From positions 8,149,509 to 8,213,508 of the forward strand of contig JABACO010000016.1 in assembly GCA_013339895.1 (NCBI GenBank): 64,000 nt of DNA, read 5' to 3'. The DNA comes from Ephydatia muelleri. Taxonomy: Eukaryota > Porifera > Demospongiae > Spongillida > Spongillidae. The notes beneath the pieces were generated by a model that saw only the letters and a list, made by a program, of their open reading frames with translations, was not told the origin of the DNA and searched no databases. Position 1 is the stretch's first letter. Each line of letters starts with the position of its first letter. This document shows positions 54,576 through 64,000 of the stretch, in pieces. The position numbers and the translations under genes were made by a program.

Positions 54576-57500
54576 ATGCATCGCAAAAAGCCGTTCAGTC
54601 ACAGACAGAAGAAGGAGCAGCTAAAACAAAAACGAGAGAGAAAGAATGAAACCGGTAAATGAAATTGAATACCTCGGGAGTTCGTTGCTGTTAAGGTTTA
54701 AATTGTACTTCAGAGCCTCAAGTCGTGGCACCATCACAAGCCAGAGTAGACCTGCAACATGCGTATGAGAACGTTCCTGAAAGTAGTTTGGAAACAGAGG
54801 ACATTCCATTTGTAGACGTCTTGAAAGTAAATGAGCAGCCATTGCCCCAAAGGCTCGGCAGCAGGAACTATAATCCCAACAGGTACGCACGTGAATGGTA
54901 GCTTCCTACGTGCCCCTGCTTGCCCCTACGTGCCCCTGCTTGCCCCTACGTGCCCCTGCTTGCCCTTACGTGCCCCTGCTTGCCCCTACGTGCCCCTGCT
55001 TGCCCCTACACGTACTCCTGCTAATTCCTCTTTGCCGTAGATACCGACTACATTTTGAGCAGGAGTCGAAGGAGGACGTCGAAGAACGTAAGCAGCAGGC
55101 CAGAACTGTACCCATTGAACCTTTACCAGAGGTAACCTTTTGATAATTGGAGAAAGTCCTTTGTATTATGACCCCTCTTAAGTTATAGACAGTACTGGAG
55201 GTGGCAGTAGAGGACATCTACAAGCCAGGGTCTGTCCTCGATTTACCCAGGAGGCCTGTGTGGGACTACCACATGACCAAGGCAGAGGTGGAGAAGAATG
55301 AAGAGCTGGCTTTCCGTCAGTACCTGAAGGACATATACACCCAACACTCCACTGAAGAACTTAGCTTCTTTGAGCTCAACCTTGAGGTAAGAACTGGAGG
55401 ATAAGCAGGAGGAGAGGGAGGAGGGAAAGAGGAGGAGGGGAGGAGAGAGGGACTAAGGAGGAGGAGGAAGAGAGGGAGGAGAGGGAAGAGGAGGAGAGGG
55501 AGGATGGGGAGGAGAGGGAGGAAAAGGAGAGGAGGATAAGCAGGAGGAGAGGGAGGAGGGGAAGAGGAGAAGGAGGAGGAGAGCGACTGAGGAGGAGGAG
55601 GAAGAGAGGGAGGAGAGGGAGGATGGGGAGGGAGGAAAAGGAGAGGAGGATAAGCAGGAGGAGGGGTAAGAGGAGGGTAAGCAGGACGAGGGGGAAAGTC
55701 AGAGGAGAGGAGCTTGATTCTTTTTCCCTCTCCTTGTTAGACATGGAGACAGTTGTGGAGGGTGCTAGAAATATCAGATGTGCTGCTGCTGATAACGGAT
55801 GTACGACATCCGGTAAGCAAACAGTGAATGCACGCGCACCTGGGTTAAGTGCTCTGGTCCCCAGGTGTTACATTTCTCCCCTGCACTGTATAAGTATGTT
55901 GCGGAGGAGCTAAAGAAACATGTTGTCCTTGTATTGAATAAGGTATGGCCAGGGGGGGAGGAGGGGGGGGCACATGTACGATGTAACTGTACAGGGGACT
56001 AGGAGATCCTATAGTTGATGTAGTATGCCTGCCCATCACCTAGATTGATCTGGTACCACCAGAGGTTGTAGTTGCTTGGAGACATTATTTCCTCAGCAAG
56101 TTTCCAGAACTGGACGTGATATGCTTCACATCATATCCAAAGTTGGAGGAGGGGTCTCAGGCCGCTAAAGAAGGTGGAGCATCTGTGCACACATTCAAGC
56201 ACACATGTGCACACACATACAAACACAACATACAAACACAACATACAAACACAACATACAAACACAACATACAAACACAACATACAAACACAACATACAA
56301 ACACAACATACAAACACAACATACAAACACATTCACACATAGCACATACATGCATGCACACATGCACACATACACAGCACACACACGTGCACACACATAC
56401 ATACAACACATTGCACACACTGCACATACATACACATGCACACACATACACGCATGCACACACATACATGTACATTCACACATGTACACACATACATACT
56501 TACACACACGTACGCACATACACATACACTAGCCACTGTCCATGGTCAAACTTTACTTTCTTTAGTGAGACTAAGATCTCGTGGGCACAAAGGAAAGCGA
56601 AGATCGGCTGTAGGACCTGAAGAACTGTTCAAAGTTATTGAATCACTATACAGAGATCGAGGTATGTGTGTTGAGGTGTGTGTGTCGAGGTGTGTGTGTG
56701 TGTTATGTCCATGTGTGGTACAGTTTTGCACAAAATGGTTTAATAATATGAGGTGTATTGATGCATTACTGTGGTGTTTGCCAATGGAGGAGGGGGTGGG
56801 GGGCTTCTGGACATTCAATACTGCAGTCTGGTATGTGTTTTTAGTGGGTTTCCTTGTTTACAAAATTGTAATTTTATACCAGGTATGCTAGAGCTGATTC
56901 AAGATGGTTTGCGATTGTAGTCAGTGATTGATAGATTTGGGCTTTGAGGGGCTAGGATTTGTGAGATTGAGGAGTCTTCTGTGCAAAGAGCTGTAAGATT
57001 GAGGAGTCTTCTATGCAAAGAGCTGTAAGATTGAGGAGTCTTCTGTGCAAAGAGTTGTAAGATTGAGGAGTCTTCTATGCAAAGAGCTGTAAGATTGAGA
57101 AGTAATCTGTGCAATGAGCTATAGTTTGCTGTCTACCAAATAGCTGGAAACTATAGTTTGGTGGTAGTCTGGCTGGTATTGGGCTGGGAACTGGTCCAGA
57201 AGGGTATCTATATAGTGGAGTTGGACATAACACTTCTAAGTAATGCCATAAGGTTTATAAGATTCTTGGATTTTTTCACAGTTGACCTTACTAACTGGAA
57301 AAAAAAGCTTGAATTGAAGAATGTGCAATCCACTCAATCATTGGTCTCTAACAAGGCTTCTGCAGTAGTTGATCAAGAGGAGGAGGTGATGGAAGAGGAA
57401 GAGGAGGAGGTGGAGGAGGAGGAGGAAGAGGAAAAGGAGGGGGAGAACGATAAGAAAGATCTAGATCGTATGTGTGACAAGTGTGGAGTCGAATAAACTT

Positions 57501-58742
57501 AAAGTCTACTTTGTTCGCCAGCATTACATTTGGCTCAAGAAGTGGAAGAAGTGATTCCTGGAGTCATCACAATAGGAATGGTTGGTAAGGGTGCGGTGGA
57601 GTGTTGCCATGTTCAGTTATGATGATATCATTGCTAACAGGTCATCCCAATGTGGGCAAATCTTCCATTATTAATGGAATAATGGGCAAGAAGGTTTGTT
57701 TTTCTTATTGAAGCCCACTGTGCGTTTGTAGTCTTACTTGCATGCCTGTGTACTTCTGACATGGAACTGCTTAATTGCTTATCTGTGTTGTACTTTCTGT
57801 TGCTGTGTGGATGATGGTGCTCAATTGTTCCACAGTATGTCAGTGTATCACGCACACCTGGGCATACAAAGCACTTTCAGACTATTTTTCTGACGCAAAC
57901 AGTTCGGCTTTGTGATTGTCCAGGTTTAATCTTCCCATCGTTGATCAACAGGCAACTTCAAGTGAGTGCAGATTATCTGTTGCGCATGGTTGTCTCACTC
58001 CTCCCCATTCCCTCCCTCCAGGTGCTGTGTTGCATGTATCCAATAGCCCAGGTCCGAGAGCCTTTCACTATAGTGGGGTACTTGGCCCAGAGAGTGCCTC
58101 TTGTGGAGATCCTCAAGCTAAAGCACCCAGCAGAAGAATATGAGTCGAAGGAGCAGTTGGAGGAAGAGGAGGAGGAGGCCCAGATAACTGCTCCATCAAC
58201 CACACACGTGTGGACTGCATGGGACATTTGTGATGGTATGTTTTGTGTGGTGACGATATGAAGGGTTGTGGGATGTGATGGCACCATCCTCCAATCAGCT
58301 TGGGCTAAGCAGTGTGGCTACCTCACAGCTAAGGCAGCTAGACCTGACTCGCACAGAGCCGGTTAGTACCCCTTCACCCTCACCCCTCATGACACTGTAC
58401 TCTGTTTCAATGTGTTCCTCCTCCTTCCCTTCCCAAGCCAACAGCATCCTAAGGCTGGCCACTGATGGGAAGATTAGCATGTATTTTAGACCACCTGGCT
58501 TCTCTCATGAGAAAGGTCACTAGCTATTGTCAGGTGACACATGACATAGTCATGTGATTGTGGTTTATTCTCTAGCTATGTGGGCAAGCCATCCAGAGGT
58601 GCAAGAAATCATAGAGCTACAAACACTGGGTTTGCCCCCCTCTGCAAAGGAAGAGGCCACAGCAAGAAGGAAACAAGAAGACCCTGCTACATTCATTGCA
58701 CATGAAAACAAGTTCTCATTACTTATGGATCTGGACTGCTAA
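54576..58742 (+). CDS. GNL1: GNL1 (HSR1) circularly permuted GTPase
   Basis: Starts MHRKKPFSHRQKKEQLKQKR, matching MPRKKPFSVKQKKKQLQDKR of human GNL1. Next come YRLHFEQESKEDVEERKQQA, YKPGSVLDLPRRPVWDYHM, FRQYLKDIYTQHSTEELSFF and WRQLWRVLEISDVLLLITDV. The G motifs run in permuted order: G4 VLNK then IDL (about 55930-56050), then G1 GHPNVGKSSIINGIMGKK (57640-57690), VSVSRTPGHTKHF and G3 LCDCPGLIFPS (57840-57945). PIAQVREPFTIVGYLAQRVP and WTAWDICD (58040-58230), then SHPEVQEIIELQTLG end the protein at 58742. The family (YlqF/YawG type) acts in ribosome-related or nucleolar functions. Introns hold polypurine and CA-rich repeats. The stop is 47 bp from the TMC stop. Confidence 0.94.
54900..55012. 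repeat. 20-bp minisatellite in GNL1 intron
   Basis: About five to six copies of TACGTGCCCCTGCTTGCCCC. Confidence 0.92.
55395..55705. repeat. polypurine tract in GNL1 intron
   Basis: About 310 bp of GGAGGAGAGGGAGGAGG-type purine sequence, with an internal duplication of about 120 bp starting at GATAAGCAGGAGGAGAGGGA. Confidence 0.93.
56215..56333. repeat. 14-bp minisatellite in GNL1 intron
   Basis: About eight copies of ACAAACACAACATA, followed by irregular CA-rich sequence to about 56530. Confidence 0.93.
56945..57112. repeat. 34-bp minisatellite in GNL1 intron
   Basis: About five copies of AGATTGAGGAGTCTTCTGTG plus CAAAGAGCTGTA. Confidence 0.92.
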
Positions 58743-58789
58743 ATATCAGATAACAGTTGTGTGTAGTTGCTGTTTGTTGATGTATGACG

Positions 58790-61700
58790 CTAAGGGTTAG
58801 GATCTGGCTGGTTCATATGCACCATCTTCAGTTCAGGCAAGGTGCTTGGTGGTTGGATGTAGCTGTAAAGCTCAGCTGATTTGGAGAGGAAGGAATCACC
58901 CGAAGGCTGTGGTTCAGAAGTGATGTCATCAGGTACATGAGGGAGCGGTATTGCAGATGGTGGTGTGGCTTGATCAATCTGCTCAGGCACACTGCTCTCA
59001 TCCATAGCAAGTATAGGAGGTGCTGGGGGTGGGGTCAGTAATGTCTGGTAGTAACTGTCTGACTGCAGGTTCTCCATTTGACTATCAATAGTGGAGTTGT
59101 GTGGATTATCTGCACGTGTTGATTGCTGGTACATCTCCGGACCACAGTCTTGTGTCGCATGCTGAGCTTGATCTACATGTTCTAGGTTTGACTGGCTTTG
59201 TATGGGGTCTTGAGGTTCCTCCATATTTTGGAGATACAGCTGGACTTGTGTGGGGTCTTGAGGCGCCTCCATATTTTGGAGGTACAGCTGGCTTTGTGTG
59301 GGGTCTTGAGGTTCCTCCATATTTTGGAGGTACAGCTGGACTTGTGTGGGGTCTTGAGGTTCCTCCATATTTAGTAAGGACAACAGGATTTGTGTGGTGG
59401 GGTCCTGAGTTTCATTCATGTATTGAATGTCTTGTGGGGGTGAGTGAGGTTGTGCGTTCATCTCGTATTCCTCCAAAATATCTTGCTGATCTTGTGGAAA
59501 TGCTCTATTCAGCTGGTAATAACCACCTTCTGCAAAACCTTGTGACTGCTGAGCAGTCAGCCCTAGAGGTTGCAATTGATCCACTAGTTGAGATTCACTC
59601 TGGTCCATTTCACGTTGCAATTGATCCACTAGCTGAGTGTCACTCTGATCCATTTCATGTTGCATCTCTTGTAATACTTCTGGTTCATTTTCTGTGGTGG
59701 GTTGAACTGTGCGCTTCAGCAACATAGTTAAATGGCGATGTCTGTTCACTTTAATGTGACACTGGGGGAGTTCTTGAGCTGCAATACCAGGCAAGCAGTG
59801 GTTATCATGAGGATCAGGATCACTGTTCTTACCTAGACTGGTAAACTTCTTCCTAGTATCCCGCTGTTCCTGCATAAAGAGAAGAGTGGAGGAGGGACAA
59901 GGAGAGAGGTGGGAGGGATGAAGATGAAGGATAAATATCTCTTGATGCTTGCAAATCAACAGTCTTACATTGTGCAATTGCAGTTCTAGGTCATTTTTCC
60001 GTTTCGACACTGTACGCAGCAATGCACATGTGTAGCAGATGCCGATACTACATAAGGTGAAGGTAGCATATAGCCTCCCACTCAACAAAGCCTTAACCCC
60101 TGTGTTACCATAGAACAACAATCACTGGCACAAGAACAGCTGAGGTCTGCACAAACTTAAATACAGATTGAGGACCAGATGGAAGCGTAGCAATTGCGTT
60201 AGACACAATCTGTAGCATACTGGTTAGACTTCTGCAAGGAGATATCAGAGGTGTGGCTACATGGTATGCTACGACTATTGTTGCCCACCTGAAGGGACCA
60301 CACCCAGTTGAGGGTCTGAGTGCAGCAATTGTATAGCACATGGGAAGAGTACATAGAAATAAGGTCAGAGCCAGAAGGCCCATGTAGAAGTTCTTGGTAG
60401 AGGCAACAGGGAAGAGAGTGTTTGGTGGTCTGTTGAAGAAGTACACTGCAAAAGCTCTGAAGTAGAATAGGATGATCAGCTTAAAGGTATTGATCAATGA
60501 CAGCAGAGGACAGAACAGTATCCCTAGCCTGCAATAGGGAGAGATCATGGCCAACAAGATGGGAAATGAAATGCCTTACCACACTAGACCCTGTCCATAA
60601 ATTAGCTGTAGAACATTATTGGCCAGTCCAAATTCTGCTAAGCCGAGCTGTAAACACACAACCTTCACTGCGCTATACAGTGCAAGATGGCTACTTACCC
60701 AGCGTGTCAGTAGCTTGCATAGGTTAGCCTTCACTAGCACCCAGCGCACTCCATCAGACGTAACAATGGTAAGAAGCTCCACAGCCAGATGTGTCAGGGT
60801 AAGACGATACATGGCTTGACCTACTGTTGTCTCCCAGCAACATGATGCATTGTTCATGTTAACCTATGGAGGATGTGAGGATGTCATGTGTGCAGAGAGG
60901 AGGGAGGGACTCAAAGGTTAACTAAGCATGTGAGGATGTCATGTGTGCAGAGAGGAGGGAGGGACTCAAAGGTTAACTAAGCATGTGAGGATGTCATGTG
61001 TGCAGAGAGGAGGGAGGGACTCAAAGGTTAACTAACACACTCTCTGTTGACAGTCAGTAGCGAGATGATAACAATGTATAAACTGGATAGGTAGAGCAGG
61101 AAAATGCTGGAATGTGGGAACATCAAGAAGTGAAGATTTTGGCTGTTTACTCTACCTACCGGGTGAGTTTTATTTTGAGAGCAGTTCTTGGCTCGTATTT
61201 CTCAAAAATCTCTGCTATGATGAATATCCATGGGAAGATGAAGTTGACAGCAGTAACCACAGCTTGTGCCTGTAACGTGACAATATGCAGTGACAGTGTG
61301 GTGGTGGTGAGTATGAATCACTCGCTTGGAAGGATTGTAGAAACTTGAGAAACTGTGGCAGGTCTTGTGTGGCACTGGAAAGGGAGACTTCACTAGTGCT
61401 TGTATGTTGCACAGCCAGATAGATGCAGTAGCTGGAACCAGCTAGCATCAGCACGATGATGAGGTTTGTGAATATCCGAAGCCAAAACAGAAGGCTGAAT
61501 TTTGAATATCTGTTATATAAAAATGATGTGAACATCATTGAGCTACCAAACAATGTATCTACCTTTCTGATGTGCTTCTGATTTCGTTGTTTTTGGTCTC
61601 TGTCATGGCTTCCTAATGATCCACAGCATACATACACCAGCAGTTATACATGATGGTGTGTGTGTGTGTGTGCATGTGTGTGTGTGTGTGCATGTGTGTG

Positions 61701-61830
61701 TGCATGTGTGTGCATGTGTGTGTGTGCATGTGTGTGCATGTGTGTGTGTGCATGTACGTGTGTGTGCATGTGTGTGTGTGTGCATGTGTGTGTGTGTGCA
61801 TGTATGTGTGTGTGTGCATGTATGTGTGTG

Positions 61831-61865
<35 letters not shown>

Positions 61866-62817
61866 ACGCATGTGGATGTGTGTACCTTTATGGAGACCAC
61901 TATCAACCTTTTTGTGCTTAGGGCGGTGTCCTTGCTGGTGATAGTATAGTCCCAGCTGCATAGGACCCTCTGGAATACGAGGAAGGTCACAGAGGAGCTT
62001 GTCCCTACCACCTTGTAGGTCCCAGCCAGCCTGAGGGTAGACATGTGTGGTGGACACTTAACAACAAAAGTTGTCTTATCTAGGCAAGCTCACGTGAATA
62101 GTAGGAACAGCAGACTGACTAAGAAAGTTGCAGAAATAGTCAGCAGGTATGCGAGAGATATGTTGTAGCCACTGGAGTAGCTCCTGGGCACAATGGATGA
62201 ATTTGTTCCATAGTAGAAGCCATAGAAGAGCACAGAGTACTCAAATATGTAGCCCTGACAGTTGCAAGGCAGATTCTTGACAGCATGAAATGGTGTACGG
62301 TATTTACATGGTACCTTCCCATCAAAAATAAAGGAATAAGAAGATTGAGTGGCTTTCACAGATGCAGGAGCATAGAGTCCACTACCAATCAGAAGCTAAA
62401 TTTGGTGGGGGAGGATAAGGGAGGCGAAGGTTGAGTAGCCATGAGCACTGACCTGTGGCACCACTAGAAAGCTGACCACCACAACACCCAGACATATGTT
62501 GAGGATACACAGCAACCTCAAGAACACAAAGTAGGAAGCCACACCAGACCCAAAATGGCCTGCATCCAGAAGAACATTACCATGGCAACATATATTAAGT
62601 ATATTACCTTCAATCTTCCTTATGATGGACCTCCATACTGTTAGAAAGTGCACAGTTGTGTTCCACGCATAAACAAGTTTGTTGAAAAACTAGAGCACAT
62701 TTCTGTCATTTCTGTCACAGGGATATACCTGCACATCCACACACACACACATACACACACATGCACACACATACACACATATACACATACACACACATAC
62801 ACACACATACACACATA

Positions 62818-62864
<47 letters not shown>

Positions 62865-63228
62865 GGGATGAATTATCTTTTATGGTATCCAGCTTTGTCA
62901 ACTGATCCACATGTTCTAAACAAATTATGCTTGTAGCGTCTGTGTGTGTGAGTGCAGAAATGGAGGGAGAGGATTTGTGGCTTATGCAGTTGTACAATTG
63001 CGCTTTGAGAATAACCAACTCTACAGCAGCCAGCTTCATCTGCATAGGCCATGGTTGATCTTTGAAGCTTTCAATTACTTTCCTCTGCTCTTTAATAAAC
63101 TCATTGACTTCAGTAGCACTGTTTGACTCAAGTAAGGGGGGGTTGGAGGCTATGTCTACTGCTTGATCGTAGTTCTCCAATCTAAAAACAAAAGACACTC
63201 CTTTTCCTTTTCTTTTCACTTGTCCCAT
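58790..63228 (-). CDS. TMC: transmembrane channel-like (TMC) protein
   Basis: Starts at 63228 with [20 protein letters not shown]; an in-frame stop lies just upstream. Then [20 protein letters not shown], and a first membrane span [20 protein letters not shown] (62440-62560) with the YF.FLR pattern of TMC proteins. An extracellular loop and [20 protein letters not shown] follow (62090-62360). Further spans lie at 61400-61560, 61200-61370 and 60580-60850. The TMC signature region is [20 protein letters not shown] and [12 protein letters not shown] (60290-60420), with a last span near 60105-60160. The cytoplasmic tail (58790-59900) is long, Gln/Pro-rich and carries a tandem array. TMC proteins are ion channel or scaffold proteins, some forming mechanotransduction channels. 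Subfamily not assigned. A possible upstream exon is listed separately. Confidence 0.88.
59165..59400 (-). repeat. 48-bp coding repeat in TMC tail
   Basis: About five units encode [16 protein letters not shown] with variants ([19 protein letters not shown]). The unit length keeps the frame. Confidence 0.9.
60868..61037. repeat. 62-bp tandem repeat in TMC intron
   Basis: Three near-identical copies beginning GTGAGGATGTCATGTGTGCA and ending CAAAGGTTAACTAAGCAT; the last copy ends in TAACACAC. Confidence 0.95.
61656..61866. repeat. (TG)n/(GCATGTGTG)n complex microsatellite
   Basis: About 210 bp of TG with GCATG interruptions, in a TMC intron. Confidence 0.95.
62734..62862. repeat. (CA)n microsatellite starting at a TMC splice donor
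   Basis: On the gene strand (GT)n begins exactly at the donor after the exon ending AATTCATCCCAG, and continues with interruptions for about 125 bp. Confidence 0.93.
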
Positions 63229-63960
63229 TGATGATTGTTACATAAGAATACACATTAACACTAAAGCCCTATTATATTTTTTTTACAGGTACTAAATTAT
63301 TGATACGATTCAATCATTTTAATTTTAAAAACGGTATATTATTAATAAATTATAATAATTATTCCAACAATTATGGAATCATTACATCTACAGAGAGGCA
63401 AAAATGATAAATAAAACACACACAATACTACAGAAGAAAACAAGAAGCTGCTCAATTTATTGTGGCAGATATAGAAGCCCATAATGGAATACAAAAAGTA
63501 CACAACAATACAAACAGTAAACGTAATTATATGCATACATGCACAGTGCAACATAAAACTATTCTAGGATGGTCCTAGAATTTGGCGGTGAAAGCAATGC
63601 TGCCTAATTACAACTGCGGCATGGCCATTGAATGGTAACAGGCAGTCTTTGCAAAAGGGTGGTCTTACCTTGTTTGGCGAAGGAGCCGACGTGTGCGTCG
63701 GAATCCGTGTTTTCTGCTATAAGGCTCTTTCTGAGGTGATTCTGTACAAATGTATGATAATGATATTCACAACTGCGGTTTGAGAAGGTATGCCAACAAT
63801 GTCATCTTTCGTGTAGTATACGGAAAGAATACCGTTGTAGTAACAGCTCATCTGAGTGTAGACTTTTGTGTTAGTAGCTTGTGATGCAACATTATTGACA
63901 GCTACCAGCGTGCTACTTCTTTTGGAACGTCACAACTGAGTTACAGTCGCGCTAACAAAT
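63229..63960. promoter_or_regulatory. upstream region of TMC, possibly shared with a right-edge gene
   Basis: AT-rich interval. It contains a candidate 73-nt minus-strand exon at 63669-63741 (acceptor TTTGTACAG, donor GTAAGA) that could be a 5' UTR or alternative first coding exon of TMC. No other feature seen. Confidence 0.4.
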
Positions 63961-64000
63961 ATGTCGGTGGAAGGCGGGACAGCTACGAAGCTCTCGCTCT
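63961..64000 (+). CDS. possible first exon of an unidentified gene, truncated by window end
   Basis: An ATG at 63961 opens MSVEGGTATKLSL to the window end. The position, head-to-head with TMC as in other pairs here, makes a start codon plausible. Thirteen codons cannot identify the gene. Confidence 0.3.
   Translation, partial: MSVEGGTATKLSL

Noticed and set aside
59101..59727. 208-codon plus-strand ORF with [16 protein letters not shown] repeats
   Set aside because: It is antisense to the coding 48-bp repeat of the TMC tail, which also keeps the opposite frame open.

Overview
The window is nuclear DNA from an animal with a very compact, intron-rich genome. Introns are often only 50-60 nt, neighbouring genes are usually separated by 25-330 bp, and all recognisable genes are metazoan (ADAMTS-like protein with TSR and PLAC modules, NELF-B and NELF-E, EZH, TMC, LOTUS-Tudor protein, BAG6). 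A sponge or another early-branching metazoan fits best. That is inference from gene content and density; no species-specific marker was recognised. The first 309 bases are a gap.

Gene order (strand): SLC27A-type fatty-acid transport protein (-, 3' part lost in the gap); C9orf78/TLS1 homologue (-); C1orf52 homologue (+); adenylate kinase 8 (-); ADAMTS-like protein (+, 15 exons reconstructed in frame); SMYD3 (-); SCFD2 (+); EZH1/2 Polycomb methyltransferase (-); BAR-PH-ArfGAP protein (-); V-ATPase subunit G (+); C2orf69 homologue (+); NELF-E (-); QTRT2 (+); an intronless GMC oxidoreductase (+); BAG6 (-); DDAH (+); NELF-B (+, apparent frameshift); TDRD5-like LOTUS-Tudor protein (-); SNRNP35 of the minor spliceosome (+, 7 exons reconstructed in frame); GNL1 (+); a TMC channel-like protein (-); and perhaps the first codons of another gene at the right edge (+).

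The layout alternates strongly: minus and plus genes form head-to-head pairs with start codons 41-320 bp apart (C9orf78/C1orf52, AK8/ADAMTSL, SMYD3/SCFD2, ArfGAP/V-ATPase G, NELFE/QTRT2, BAG6/DDAH, TDRD5/SNRNP35), and tail-to-tail pairs have stops 24-130 bp apart. Shared bidirectional promoters are therefore likely.

Two observations stand out. First, about half the genes are homologues of genes that in human lie in the MHC on chromosome 6p21-22 (ATP6V1G2, NELFE, BAG6, DDAH2, GNL1) or in its 9q34 paralogous region (SLC27A4, C9orf78, AK8, ADAMTSL2, NELFB), with further links to chromosome 1 (C1orf52-DDAH1, TDRD5). The window looks like a compact piece of the ancient linkage group behind the MHC, without any MHC class I/II genes. 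Second, introns are packed with tandem repeats, and in at least four genes (SMYD3, ArfGAP, NELFB, TDRD5) the repeat unit is a copy of the exon-intron junction, so the array is a string of decoy 5' splice sites. Several (GT)n microsatellites likewise begin exactly at a splice donor. Three palindromic MITE-like elements, two coding tandem arrays, a GC-AG intron and a possible very short intron complete the picture.
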